From Aquimonas sp046318115 (GTDB lineage: Bacteria > Pseudomonadota > Gammaproteobacteria > Xanthomonadales > Xanthomonadaceae): a DNA stretch of 23,438 nt. Below the pieces are notes generated by a model that was given only the letters and a program-made list of their open reading frames with translations, was not told where the DNA came from and searched no databases. Below, in pieces: positions 1-8,099 of this stretch (within the stretch, counting starts at the first letter, position 1; each line of letters starts with the position of its first letter). The stretch is taken from positions 1-23,438 of the forward strand of contig JBKCVA010000121.1 in assembly GCA_046318115.1 (NCBI GenBank). The letters run 5' to 3'. The position numbers were made by a program, and so were the translations under genes.

Positions 1-386
1 TTCACCGACAGGCCCGAGGTGTTGGTGGCGAAGATCGCGTGCGCGGCCACGTGCGGGGCGACCTTGGCGTAGAGGTCCTTCTTCCAGTCGATACGTTCGG
101 CGATCGCCTCGATGATCAGATCGCAGTCGGCCAGTAGCGGCAGGTGCTGGTCATAGTTGGCGGCGATCAGCGCGCCGGCCAGCTGCGGAAGCGCCAGCGG
201 AGCCGGGGAGAGCTTGCCGAGGTTGGCGATGGCCTTGTTGGCGATGGCGCTGGGGTCACCCTCCTTCGAGGGCAGGTCGAACAGCAGGGTTTCGACCTGG
301 GCGTTGACGAGGTGGGCGGCGATCTGCGCGCCCATGACGCCGGCGCCGAGCACGGCCACCTTGCGGATGCGGAGGGGTTGCGACAT
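1..386 (-). CDS. 3-hydroxyacyl-CoA dehydrogenase, FadN-like, N-terminal part
   Basis: Only the first 128 codons are in the window; the gene continues past the left edge. The protein begins MSQPLRIRKVAVLGAGVMGA, with the dinucleotide-binding GxGxxG at G14, G16 and G19. It continues with a KLSPAPL segment, DLIIEAIAERIDWKK and ATNTSGLSV, all typical of the NAD-binding domain of 3-hydroxyacyl-CoA dehydrogenases in beta-oxidation. The short insert between the Rossmann strand and the IIEA motif resembles B. subtilis FadN more than classical FadB, where this domain comes second. The expected reaction is oxidation of 3-hydroxyacyl-CoA to 3-ketoacyl-CoA in the cytoplasm; a C-terminal hydratase domain is expected but not visible. 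The ATG at 386 is preceded by GAGG at 7 nt. It lies 34 bp downstream of the PsrA-like regulator on the same strand, suggesting co-transcription. Confidence 0.88.
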   Translation of the reverse strand, partial: MSQPLRIRKVAVLGAGVMGAQIAAHLVNAQVETLLFDLPSKEGDPSAIANKAIANLGKLSPAPLALPQLAGALIAANYDQHLPLLADCDLIIEAIAERIDWKKDLYAKVAPHVAAHAIFATNTSGLSV

Positions 387-420
387 GGAAGAACCTCGTG
401 GGGCGGGGGTGGTGAAGGGA

Positions 421-1050
421 TCAGCCGAGCGCGGGCGGTGCCCGCAGTCCGGCCACGGCGAAACGCAGGAGGTTGTCAGCGGCCAACGTGCAGTGTTCCT
501 GTTCGCTGACCGCAGGTTGGCGACGGATCAGGCCGAAGTCGGCCATGGCGTAGGTGAGTGCCCCGGCAATGTAGTCGAGGCGCCAGTAGAGATCCTGCTT
601 GGGCAGGGCAGGCAGGCAGTGCTGAATGGCGCGCGCGAACTCGCGTAGCACATGCCCGTAGTGGTCGGAAAGAAACTGACGCAGACGCTCATTTTTTTCG
701 GCGTAGGCGCGGGCGACGACGCGCACGAAGGCAGCGCCTTCGCCCTCCATGCCGATCTGCATGGCCGGAACGATGAATGCTGCAAGGATGGCTTCAAGGT
801 CGCGCGGGTCGCGCGCCACTGCCTCATGCAAGAGTTTCAGCCGGCGAGCGCTGAGCTCGTCGAAGCGACGGCGGAAGACTTCGGTGATCAGGTTCTCTTT
901 GCTGCCGAAGTGATAGTTCACCGCGGCGATGTTGACGTCGGCACAGGCGGTGAGCTGGCGCAGTGAGGTTGCGGCGAAGCCATGCTCTGCGAACAGCTGC
1001 TCGGCTGCGCTCAGCAAACGTTCCTTGGTGGAGAACTGGCTCAAGTTCAC
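421..1050 (-). CDS. psrA: TetR-family regulator, PsrA-like (fatty-acid degradation)
   Basis: A 209-aa TetR/AcrR repressor. The helix-turn-helix lies at about residues 10-55 (AAEQLFAEHGFAATSLRQLT, then NIAAVNYHFGSKENL), close to Pseudomonas PsrA as I remember it. The C-terminal half (LRQFLSDHYGHVLREF, DLYWRLDYIAGAL) also follows PsrA, whose ligand is long-chain acyl-CoA or fatty acid. The reading frame is open back to an ATG at 1131. I prefer the GTG at 1050 because GGAG precedes it by 6 nt and because a PsrA-type operator lies inside the longer version's coding region. The adjacent dehydrogenase gene fits a role as repressor of beta-oxidation, released by fatty acid. Assignment to PsrA rather than another TetR subgroup rests on residue pattern, operator and neighbour together. 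Confidence 0.82.
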   Translation of the reverse strand: MNLSQFSTKERLLSAAEQLFAEHGFAATSLRQLTACADVNIAAVNYHFGSKENLITEVFRRRFDELSARRLKLLHEAVARDPRDLEAILAAFIVPAMQIGMEGEGAAFVRVVARAYAEKNERLRQFLSDHYGHVLREFARAIQHCLPALPKQDLYWRLDYIAGALTYAMADFGLIRRQPAVSEQEHCTLAADNLLRFAVAGLRAPPALG

Positions 1051-1071
1051 CTGCGGCTCCAGCAACTGATT

Positions 1072-1085
1072 CAAACAAACGTTTG
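1072..1085 (-). promoter_or_regulatory. PsrA-type operator
   Basis: The sequence is CAAAC-AAAC-GTTTG, which matches the published PsrA consensus (G/C)AAAC-N(2-4)-GTTT(G/C) with a 4-nt spacer. Its inner part, CAAACGTTTG (1076-1085), is also a perfect 10-bp palindrome. It lies 21-35 nt upstream of the preferred regulator start and just downstream of a possible -10 box, where a repressor would block its own transcription. Function is inferred. Confidence 0.7.
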
Positions 1086-1087
1086 AG

Positions 1088-1116
1088 AGACTAGGCGGGT
1101 GCGCGTGATCGGTCAA
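1088..1116 (-). promoter_or_regulatory. Possible promoter of the psrA-like operon
   Basis: Read on the minus strand there is TTGACC (1116-1111), 17 nt of spacer, then TAGTCT (1093-1088). The -35 box is good, the -10 box mediocre. The operator at 1072-1085 would cover the transcription start region, which favours this placement. Confidence 0.4.
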
Positions 1117-1341
1117 CGTGCGCCGCGTCATCCAAGCGCTGGCGCGTCGAAGGTGTCACATTTTTGACGCATCGCTCCAGATGTCCTTGCAAAATGTGCG
1201 ATTGTCCAAGCCTTCGGCTACACTACTTGACCATTTCGTCCTAAGCCCGCGTTTTCAGGCGGAAAACCCGTCTCGCGCGAGCCCCGCGCGGCCGCTGGGC
1301 CGGCGGATGTTGCCGATACCTCAACCTCAGGGAGTTTCACC

Positions 1342-1767
1342 ATGGCGCTCGAGCGCACCATTTCCATCATCAAGCCCGACGCGGTCGCCAAGAACGTTAT
1401 CGGTGAGATCTATGCCCGCTTCGAGAAGGCTGGTCTGAAGGTCGTTGCAGCCAAGATGAAGCACCTCTCGCGCAAGGAAGCCGAGGGCTTTTACGCCGTC
1501 CACCGCGAGCGCCCGTTCTTCAATGCGCTGGTGGAGTTCATGATCTCCGGCCCGGTGATGATCCAGGTGCTGGAAGGTGAGAATGCCGTCGCCAAGAATC
1601 GCGAGCTGATGGGTGCCACCAACCCGAAGGACGCCGCGCCCGGCACCATTCGCGCCGACTTCGCGCAGAGCATCGACGCCAACGCCGTCCACGGCTCGGA
1701 CAGCCTCGAGAACGCAGCGATCGAGATCGCCTACTTCTTCGCTGCCACCGAACTCTGCCCGCGCTGA
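1342..1767 (+). CDS. ndk: Nucleoside diphosphate kinase
   Basis: A full-length Ndk of 141 aa. It transfers the gamma phosphate of ATP to nucleoside diphosphates through a phosphohistidine. Visible hallmarks are the N-terminal ERTISIIKPDAV, the HRERPFF segment, the GATNPKDAAPGTIR loop and the active site NAVHGSDS, placing the catalytic histidine at residue 117. The start ATG has AGGGAG at 1329-1334 with 7 nt spacing. It is divergent from the psrA-like gene across a 291-bp gap that must hold its promoter; I see only weak candidates there (TTGACG at 1164-1169, TACACT at 1219-1224, badly spaced). rlmN follows 28 bp downstream, so the two may share a transcript. Confidence 0.98.
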   Translation: MALERTISIIKPDAVAKNVIGEIYARFEKAGLKVVAAKMKHLSRKEAEGFYAVHRERPFFNALVEFMISGPVMIQVLEGENAVAKNRELMGATNPKDAAPGTIRADFAQSIDANAVHGSDSLENAAIEIAYFFAATELCPR

Positions 1768-1795
1768 TCCGGGCACGAATCCACGAGAGCAGGCC

Positions 1796-2998
1796 ATGAG
1801 CGACATCCCCGTCCGACTGGAAACCGCGGCGCCCGGCGTCACGGCGGCCGCGACGCCAGCGGAGCGCGTCAACCTGTTCGATCTCGACCGCGCCGGAATG
1901 GAACGCTTCTTCGTCGAGGTTCTCGGCGAGAAGCGCTTCCGCGCACACCAGATCATGAAGTGGATGTACCACCTGCACGTCACCGACATCGGCCAGATGA
2001 CCGATGTCGGCAAGGCGCTACGGGCAAAGCTCAAACAGCACTGCGAAATCCGTCCGCCGAACGTGGTGTTCGACAAGGCGTCCAATGACGGCACGCACAA
2101 GTGGCTGCTCGGCATGGACAGTGCCAACTCCATCGAGACCGTGTTCATTCCGGACAAGGGGCGCGGCACGCTGTGCGTCTCCAGCCAAGTGGGCTGCGGC
2201 CTGAACTGCCAGTTCTGCAGCACCGCGACGCAGGGCTTCAATCGGAACCTGTCCACCGCGGAGATCATCGGGCAGGTGTGGACGGCGTCCAAGCACCTCG
2301 GCAACAAGGCCCATCAGGATCGCAAGCTCACGAACGTCGTGATGATGGGCATGGGCGAGCCGCTACTGAACTTCGACAACGTCGTGCGCGCGATGTCGAT
2401 CATGCGCGACGACCTTGGCTTCGGTCTCGCCAACAAGCGGGTCACCCTGTCCACCGCCGGACTCGTGCCGATGATCGACCGACTCGCCGAGGAGTCCGAT
2501 GTCTCGTTGGCGGTGTCCCTCCATGCGCCGAACGACGCATTGCGCACCGAGCTTGTTCCACTCAACAAGAAGTACCCCATCGCCGAACTCATGGACGCGT
2601 GCGTGCGCTACGCGCTGCGGAAGAAGCGCGAATCCATCACGTTCGAGTACACCCTGATGCGCGGCGTCAACGATCGGCCCGAGCATGCGCGCGAGTTGGC
2701 GCGGATCATGCGCCGCTTTTCGAACGTGGTGCAGTACGCCGACGCGGCCAAGGTCAACCTGATTCCCTTCAATCCCTTCGCGGGGACCCGCTTCGAGCGC
2801 AGCACCGAAGAGGACATTCGCGCCTTCCAGAAAATTCTCCTCGACAGTCAGGTGCTGACGATGGTGCGCCGCACGCGAGGTGACGACATCGATGCGGCCT
2901 GTGGTCAGCTCAAGGGGCAGGTGGCGGATCGAACCCGTCGCCAGGCCGAGTTCCGTCGCAAACTCGAAAGCGCAGGGGTTGGTGATGCTGCGGCCTGA
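1796..2998 (+). CDS. rlmN: Dual-specificity RNA methyltransferase RlmN
   Basis: A radical-SAM enzyme of 400 aa that methylates C2 of A2503 in 23S rRNA and A37 in certain tRNAs. The iron-sulfur motif CxxxCxxC is at C134, C138 and C141 (VGCGLNCQFC). RGTLCVSSQVGC precedes it, NVVMMGMGEPLLNFDNV and SLHAPND follow, and the methyl-carrying cysteine is C369 in RGDDIDAACGQL. The frame is open further upstream into ndk, but the ATG at 1796, after a GAGAGCAGG stretch and giving MSDIPVRLE, gives a normal family length. The last 14 bp overlap the start of pilF, indicating translational coupling. The C-terminal tail after C369 is rich in Arg and Lys, as usual for rRNA-binding members. Confidence 0.97.
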   Translation: MSDIPVRLETAAPGVTAAATPAERVNLFDLDRAGMERFFVEVLGEKRFRAHQIMKWMYHLHVTDIGQMTDVGKALRAKLKQHCEIRPPNVVFDKASNDGTHKWLLGMDSANSIETVFIPDKGRGTLCVSSQVGCGLNCQFCSTATQGFNRNLSTAEIIGQVWTASKHLGNKAHQDRKLTNVVMMGMGEPLLNFDNVVRAMSIMRDDLGFGLANKRVTLSTAGLVPMIDRLAEESDVSLAVSLHAPNDALRTELVPLNKKYPIAELMDACVRYALRKKRESITFEYTLMRGVNDRPEHARELARIMRRFSNVVQYADAAKVNLIPFNPFAGTRFERSTEEDIRAFQKILLDSQVLTMVRRTRGDDIDAACGQLKGQVADRTRRQAEFRRKLESAGVGDAAA

Positions 2999-3755
2999 GC
3001 GTGTTGCCTTGGTGGCGTTCCTGTTCGCGCTTGCGGGTTGCGCGGCATCGGGCGGGGGACGTGCTCCGGCTGAAGACTCGCCCAACGCCATCGCAGCGGC
3101 AAACCATGTCCAGATGGGCCGTGCATACATGCAGCGTGGCCAACTTCAGATCGCTTTGGAGCGCCTGACCAAGGCCCTCGAGTTGAATCCGCGCTCGACG
3201 GACGCCCACACCGTGATCGCGGTTCTGTATGAGGAGATCCGGCGTCCGGAACGCGCGGAGATCCACTACCGGCGTGCAGTCGAGCTCAAGCCGGAAGACG
3301 GCTCCGTCAACAACAACTATGGCCAGTTCCTCTGCCGAACCGGGCGCTTCGACGAGGCGGACGCGCGTTTCGTCAAGGCCATAGACGACCCGTTTTATCC
3401 GACGCCAGCTCTGGTCTACACCAACGCTGGCGTTTGCAGGCTGAAGGCGGGTGATCTTCCAGCGGCGGACCGCTATCTGCGCAGCGCTCTCGAGATCGAT
3501 CCAGCCAACTCTGACGTTCTTCTCGATCTTGCAAGGCTTCAGTTCACCAAGGGCGATCTGATGCGCGCCCGTGCTTTTCTCCAGCGACACGAGGCGGCAA
3601 CCGCACCCGGGCCGGATGCCCTGGAGCTGGGTGTTGCCATCGAATCCGGACTGGGCAACGCGGAAGCCGTCGAGCGCTACCGCGCCCGCCTGCGTTCCGA
3701 GTTTCCCGATCACGAAACCGCACCGATGCTCCAGGGGGAGCCTTCGATCCAATGA
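2985..3755 (+). CDS. pilF: Type IV pilus biogenesis lipoprotein PilF (PilW), TPR protein
   Basis: A 256-aa tetratricopeptide-repeat lipoprotein. The signal peptide ends in the lipobox LAGC with the lipidated cysteine at residue 19. TPR units follow (NHVQMGRAYMQRGQLQIALE, then LNPRSTDAHTVIAVLYEEI, then LKPEDGSVNNNYGQFLCRTG, then ALEIDPANSDVLLDLARLQF). In PilF/PilW such units pilot the PilQ secretin to the outer membrane. I chose ATG 2985 over the longer open frame because it puts the signal peptide at the N-terminus and has AGGGG 6 nt upstream; GTG at 2982 is an alternative. It lies between rlmN and rodZ, overlapping both (ATGA overlap with rodZ at 3752), a common arrangement in gammaproteobacteria. 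No other pilus gene is in the window. Confidence 0.92.
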   Translation: MLRPERVALVAFLFALAGCAASGGGRAPAEDSPNAIAAANHVQMGRAYMQRGQLQIALERLTKALELNPRSTDAHTVIAVLYEEIRRPERAEIHYRRAVELKPEDGSVNNNYGQFLCRTGRFDEADARFVKAIDDPFYPTPALVYTNAGVCRLKAGDLPAADRYLRSALEIDPANSDVLLDLARLQFTKGDLMRARAFLQRHEAATAPGPDALELGVAIESGLGNAEAVERYRARLRSEFPDHETAPMLQGEPSIQ

Positions 3756-4675
3756 GTGGACACATGCAGGACGGCGCCGGGGCGCCCGAAAGCGCGGTTG
3801 ATTCAGCGACCGGGGTGGCATCCCTGGGTGCAAGGCTTCGCGCACGTCGCGAGGCCATGGGTCTAGATGTTTCGGACATGGCCGCACGCCTGAAGCTTCG
3901 GGCGCAGATCGTCGAAGCGATCGAGGCGGATCGTCTCGATTCCCTCGGGGCCGGGGTGTTCGCGCGCGGGTATCTGGGTGCGTATGCCAAGGCGGTGGGC
4001 CTGCCATCGGTTGTGATCGACGCCCTGCCCGCGGCGCGTACCACCGCTCCCAATCTGGTGACGCACGTCAGACCACGCTATGGCACGCTGCTCGGGCGCT
4101 ACACCAGCCGCCTGGGCCACGTGTTCCTGACCGCTGCGATCGTGGTGCCCTTCATCTGGATGGCAACCTCGAACCAGTTGCCTTCGCAGCAGGCGACCTT
4201 GACTTCGTTGGATATGCCTGTCGATACACCCGACAGCACAGCCACGCCAGCGTCCTCTGCCTCGTCCGACATCCCAGTGATGGCCTCGTTGGCACCCATG
4301 TTTCCTCCCAAATCGGCGGCCGCGGACCTGGGCAGCGCGACGCTGACGCCTGCCTCGGTCGACGCCTATGGCCCGCCCCTGCCGGCGATGCAATCCGCAG
4401 ACGGCGAAAGCCTGAGCCTCAACCTCAGCGCAGACAGCTGGGTGGAAGTGAGTACTGCCGAAGGTGAAGTGTTGGAGTCCTCCCTGCTACGTGCCGGCGC
4501 CGAACGCTCGTTTCCGCTGAGCTCCGGATTGCGCGTTTCGCTTGGCAATGCGGGTGGCGTGGAAGTCCGTCTGAACGGCGAAGCAATCGACGTCTCGCCG
4601 TTCCAACGCGCCAACGTCGCGCGCTTTAGACTCGACGCCGACGGCAGCCTCGCCCCCGTGAATCCAGCGGGCTGA
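3752..4675 (+). CDS. rodZ: Cell-shape protein RodZ
   Basis: A 307-aa bitopic inner-membrane protein that links MreB filaments to the cell-wall elongation machinery. The N-terminal cytoplasmic helix-turn-helix domain covers about residues 24-92 (ASLGARLRARREAMGLDVSD through GVFARGYLGAYAKAVGLP). A basic stretch precedes one transmembrane helix at about 122-139. A Ser/Thr/Pro/Ala-rich periplasmic linker spans about 141-215, and a beta-rich DUF4115-type domain about 220-297 (LSLNLSADSWVEVSTAEGEV). All RodZ parts are present and in order. The start overlaps the pilF stop (ATGA). In E. coli the next genes are ispG and hisS; here they are absent and yfgM follows after 55 bp. Confidence 0.93.
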   Translation: MSGHMQDGAGAPESAVDSATGVASLGARLRARREAMGLDVSDMAARLKLRAQIVEAIEADRLDSLGAGVFARGYLGAYAKAVGLPSVVIDALPAARTTAPNLVTHVRPRYGTLLGRYTSRLGHVFLTAAIVVPFIWMATSNQLPSQQATLTSLDMPVDTPDSTATPASSASSDIPVMASLAPMFPPKSAAADLGSATLTPASVDAYGPPLPAMQSADGESLSLNLSADSWVEVSTAEGEVLESSLLRAGAERSFPLSSGLRVSLGNAGGVEVRLNGEAIDVSPFQRANVARFRLDADGSLAPVNPAG

Positions 4676-4730
4676 TTTGGGCCTCACGCCGATACCATCC
4701 GCAGCACGTTGAACCTCAACGGAAAACAGA

Positions 4731-5378
4731 ATGTCGATTGAATTGATGGACGAACATGAGCGCGGCGAACGCGTTCGGCGCTGGCTGAAGGACAACGGCA
4801 ACGCCATTTTTGGAGGTGTTGCGGTAGGTCTCCTGGCGTTTTTCGGCTGGCAGTGGCATCAGAACTCGCAACTGCAGGCCCGGTACGACGCGGCCAACCA
4901 GTTCGAGTCGCTGCGGAAGGCCATCGAAGCGGATGAGGCGGAGACCATCACCGAAGTGGCGGCGGGGATCGGAGGCACCTTCAAGGAGTCCCCGTACGTA
5001 GCGCTCGCCGAACTGCAGGTCGCTCAGACCAAGCTTGAAGCGGGCGATCTCGATGCGGCCTCGGCGGCCCTCGACAAGGCGCGGAGTTCCGCCAAAGAGC
5101 CCCTGCTCGCTCAGCTCGCCGCGCTTCGCCTTGCGCGCCTCCGTGTCGCTCAGGGGCAGCTTGACGAGGCCCTCGCGCTGGCGGATGCGTCGAAAGCTGA
5201 CTTCCCCGGGCTTGCCTCAGAGCTTCGTGGCGACATCCTGAAGGCGCAGGGCAAGTCGGAAGAGGCCATCAGCGCCTATCAGGACGCGCTCACGCATCTG
5301 GATGCCAACCAACCCAGCCGAGGGCTGGTTGAACTGAAGTTGACCGATCTGGGCGCCACAGCCCCGCAGGAGTCCTGA
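4731..5378 (+). CDS. yfgM: YfgM-like ancillary SecYEG translocon protein
   Basis: A 215-aa protein with a short cytoplasmic N-terminus (MSIELMDEHERGERVRRWLK), one transmembrane helix at about residues 24-42, and a periplasmic TPR-like region to the end. This is the YfgM/TPR_21 layout. In E. coli, YfgM associates with the Sec translocon and with PpiD and helps pass exported proteins to periplasmic chaperones. The start ATG has only a weak ribosome-binding site (GGAAAA). A gap of 55 bp separates it from rodZ, with no convincing promoter or terminator. It ends 2 bp before bamB, as in E. coli, so the two genes are surely co-transcribed. Confidence 0.9.
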   Translation: MSIELMDEHERGERVRRWLKDNGNAIFGGVAVGLLAFFGWQWHQNSQLQARYDAANQFESLRKAIEADEAETITEVAAGIGGTFKESPYVALAELQVAQTKLEAGDLDAASAALDKARSSAKEPLLAQLAALRLARLRVAQGQLDEALALADASKADFPGLASELRGDILKAQGKSEEAISAYQDALTHLDANQPSRGLVELKLTDLGATAPQES

Positions 5379-5380
5379 GC

Positions 5381-6541
5381 ATGCGTGGCGCTTGGCGCGC
5401 GCTGTGTCTATTGATGCTGGGGCTGGCCCTCGTAGCGTGCGGCGGCTCTCGAGTCAGCAAGCGCGAAAACATCCAGCCGCCCGCTGAGCTGGTGGATTTC
5501 GAGGCAACCGCGGACGTGGAGCGCGTCTGGTCGCGTTCGATGGGCGAGGGCGAGGGGCGGATGGGTCTTCGTCAGCGTCCCGCGGCGGGCGACGGCAAGT
5601 TGTTCTTCGGCACGGTCGAGGGCGAAGTGATCGCCCTTGATGCACAGTCCGGCCGGGAAGCGTGGGCTCAGGAGTTCGAGGGGCTTCGCTTTGCAGGTGC
5701 CCCCGGTTTCGGCGACGGCACCTTGGTCATGACGACGCTGGATGGTGTCGTCCTCGCGTTGAATCCCGACACCGGCGAGGAGCGTTGGCGTGCCGAAGTG
5801 ACCTCGGAGGTGATTGCTCAGCCCGCCATTGGCCGCGGCCTTGCGGTTGTCCGTGCCAACGATGGTCGCCTGTTCGGCTTCTCGATCACGGACGGAGCGC
5901 GCCGCTGGGTGTTCGACCGGGCCCTCCCCAGCCTCACTCTGCGCGGCAACAGCCCGCCCTTGATCGTCGATACAGCTCTGTTCGTCGGATATGACGACGG
6001 CAGCGTCGTGGCCCTGCGAATTGAGAATGGCTCTCCCGTGTGGGAGCAGCCCGTGTCCGTCGGCGAAGGTCGAACGGACCTGGATCGCATGAGCGACGTC
6101 GATGGCGAGATTGCTTTCCGGGACGGTCTGGTGTTTGCGGGTAGCTACCGCGGGCAGGTCGTCGCCTTCGAAGCGATGAACGCGCGTCCGCTCTGGAATC
6201 GCGAGATGTCGGTCTACGGTGGCGTGATCCTCGCGGGCGAGGCGGTCTTGGTGGCGGACGACCGCGGCAACCTCTGGGCGCTCGACCAGCGAACCGGTTC
6301 GGCCACGTGGAAGCAGGATTCCCTTGCCCATCGTTGGCTGACAACCCCGGCCTTTCATTCCGGTTTTGCGGCGGTCGGCGACATCGAGGGCTACATCCAC
6401 TGGATGCGCATGGACGATGGCCAGTTCGTCGCGCGCGCGCGACACGGCAAAAAGGCCCTGCGTGGGAGCCCCATCGTCGTCGACGATCTGCTGGTCGTAA
6501 CCAGTACGGATGGCGAGATCGCCGCGTTCCGCATTCGCTAA
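5381..6541 (+). CDS. bamB: Outer-membrane assembly lipoprotein BamB
   Basis: A 386-aa beta-propeller lipoprotein of the BAM complex, which folds beta-barrel proteins into the outer membrane by binding BamA. The signal peptide ends in LVAC, with lipidated C20. PQQ-like blade repeats run to the C-terminus: LFFGTVEGEVIALDAQSGRE, then LVMTTLDGVVLALNPDTGEE, then LFVGYDDGSVVALRIENGSP, then LVFAGSYRGQVVAFEAMNAR, then VLVADDRGNLWALDQRTGS, ending in VTSTDGEIAAFRIR. The ATG is 2 bp after the yfgM stop and has AGGAG at 5369-5373. A strong terminator follows the stop codon by about 20 bp. Confidence 0.96.
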   Translation: MRGAWRALCLLMLGLALVACGGSRVSKRENIQPPAELVDFEATADVERVWSRSMGEGEGRMGLRQRPAAGDGKLFFGTVEGEVIALDAQSGREAWAQEFEGLRFAGAPGFGDGTLVMTTLDGVVLALNPDTGEERWRAEVTSEVIAQPAIGRGLAVVRANDGRLFGFSITDGARRWVFDRALPSLTLRGNSPPLIVDTALFVGYDDGSVVALRIENGSPVWEQPVSVGEGRTDLDRMSDVDGEIAFRDGLVFAGSYRGQVVAFEAMNARPLWNREMSVYGGVILAGEAVLVADDRGNLWALDQRTGSATWKQDSLAHRWLTTPAFHSGFAAVGDIEGYIHWMRMDDGQFVARARHGKKALRGSPIVVDDLLVVTSTDGEIAAFRIR

Positions 6542-6560
6542 GCGTTGGTTGCAAGTCTCA

Positions 6561-6599
6561 GCGGAACGCGCCGTGGCGACACGGCGCGTTCTGCGTTTT
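6561..6599 (+). terminator. Rho-independent terminator after bamB
   Basis: A perfect 12-bp stem (GAACGCGCCGTG at 6564-6575 with CACGGCGCGTTC at 6580-6591) closes a GCGA tetraloop. Three further pairs at the base, one of them G-U, extend it to 15 bp. TTTT follows at 6596-6599. It lies between bamB and der and should end the ndk-bamB transcript, or attenuate read-through into der. Confidence 0.85.
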
Positions 6600-6676
6600 C
6601 CGGAGTTGCGGCAGACTGTTGCCTGAGCTCCAAAACGTGGATGTCCCGTCCGCGTCCGTCATCAAAGGATTCACCC

Positions 6677-8086
6677 GTGCTGCCTCTCGTCGCCCTTGTC
6701 GGCCGCCCCAACGTGGGCAAGTCGACGCTCTTCAACGTTCTCACCCGCTCCCGAGATGCCTTGGTCGCCGATCAGCCGGGGCTGACGCGCGATCGCCAGT
6801 ACGGCGTCTGTCGTTTGGTCGATCGCCCCTTCATGGTCGTCGACACGGGCGGGATCGGCTCGGAAGAGGGCAGCCTCGGCGAGCGTGCCGAGGTTCAGAG
6901 CTGGGCGGCCGTCGATGAGGCGGACGTGCTGTTGTTCATCGTCGACGCACGTGCCGGCATCACCCCGGACGACAGCGAGATCCTGCGCCGTCTGCGTCGC
7001 CAGTCGAAGCCGGTGATCCTCGCGGTCAACAAGACCGATGGCCTCGACGAGAACACCGCGCTGGCCGAATTCTCCCGGCTCGGTATCGATACCGTGCTGC
7101 CCTTGGCCGCCTCCCACGGTCGCGGCGTGCTGCCGCTGATCGACGTGCTGTTCGCCCGACTGCCGGCCCCGGCGGAAGGCGAACTCGACCCTGCGCTTGA
7201 AGACCCCACCGAGCGGCTGAAGCTGGCCATCGTGGGGCGGCCCAACGTCGGCAAGTCCACGCTGGTGAATCGCATCTGTGGCGAGGAGCGCGTGCTGGCC
7301 TCCGAGGTCGCGGGGACCACGCGTGATTCCATCGCTGTCGATCTTGAGCGCGAGGGACGCAAGTACCGCCTGATCGATACGGCCGGCATCCGCCGCAAGG
7401 CGCGGGTCGACGAAGCCATCGAGAAGTTCAGCGTGCTCAAGGCCCTGCAGGCCATCGAACACAGCGAGGTGGTGGTGTTCATGCTCGACGCCAGCGAAGG
7501 CGTCACCGAGCAGGATGCCACCGTGCTGGGTCATGTGTTGCAGGCCCAGCGTGCGCTGGTGATTGCAGTCAACAAGTGGGACGGCCTGACCCAGTACCAG
7601 AAGGACCAGTGCAAGGCCGACCTTGAGCGCCGCCTGGCTTTCGTCAACTACGCCCAGATCGTGACGATCTCGGCCAAGCACGGCACCGGGCTTCGCGAGC
7701 TGTTCCGCGCGGTCCACCGCGCCAACGAATCCGCGACGCGAACGATCGGCACCTCCGAAATCAATCGCGCGCTGGAAGCCGCCTTCGAAGCCTTTCAGCC
7801 GCCGCTGGTGCGCGGTCACGTCGCCAAGCTGCGATATGCGCACATGGCCGGACACAACCCGCCGACGATCGTCGTGCACGGTACTCGGCTCAAGACGCTG
7901 CCGGACAGCTACAAGCGCTATCTGGAGAACTTCTTCCGCAAGCGCTTCAAGCTGGTGGGCACGCCAATCGCGCTGCTGTTCCGTGAGGGCGACAACCCCT
8001 ACAAGGACAAGCCCAAGCCCGAGCTGAGCGATCGCCAGAAGGCCAAGCGCAAGCGCCTGATGCAGTTCGTCAAGCGCAAATCCTGA
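6677..8086 (+). CDS. der: Ribosome-assembly GTPase Der (EngA)
   Basis: A 469-aa tandem GTPase that acts late in assembly of the 50S ribosomal subunit. The first G domain has GRPNVGKS at 9-16, DTGG and NKTD. The second has GRPNVGKS at 187-194, DTAGIRRK and NKWD. A C-terminal KH-like domain (from about residue 350) ends in a Lys/Arg-rich tail (RQKAKRKRLMQFVKRKS). The open frame extends 44 codons upstream through the terminator region, but the GTG at 6677 gives the usual N-terminus MLPLVALVGRPN and has AAAGGA 7 nt upstream. The gap to bamB holds a terminator, so der probably has its own promoter in 6600-6670; I cannot point to a convincing one. A MoeA-like gene follows 13 bp downstream. Confidence 0.97.
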   Translation: MLPLVALVGRPNVGKSTLFNVLTRSRDALVADQPGLTRDRQYGVCRLVDRPFMVVDTGGIGSEEGSLGERAEVQSWAAVDEADVLLFIVDARAGITPDDSEILRRLRRQSKPVILAVNKTDGLDENTALAEFSRLGIDTVLPLAASHGRGVLPLIDVLFARLPAPAEGELDPALEDPTERLKLAIVGRPNVGKSTLVNRICGEERVLASEVAGTTRDSIAVDLEREGRKYRLIDTAGIRRKARVDEAIEKFSVLKALQAIEHSEVVVFMLDASEGVTEQDATVLGHVLQAQRALVIAVNKWDGLTQYQKDQCKADLERRLAFVNYAQIVTISAKHGTGLRELFRAVHRANESATRTIGTSEINRALEAAFEAFQPPLVRGHVAKLRYAHMAGHNPPTIVVHGTRLKTLPDSYKRYLENFFRKRFKLVGTPIALLFREGDNPYKDKPKPELSDRQKAKRKRLMQFVKRKS

Positions 8087-8099
8087 GGGAGCCGGTCAG

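Noticed and set aside
421..1131. Longer regulator starting at ATG 1131
   Set aside because: It would place the PsrA-type operator and a promoter inside the coding region; the GTG at 1050 has a better ribosome-binding site and a family-like N-terminus.
1164..1224. Promoter of ndk from TTGACG and TACACT
   Set aside because: The two boxes are about 49 nt apart and no single well-spaced pair could be built from them.
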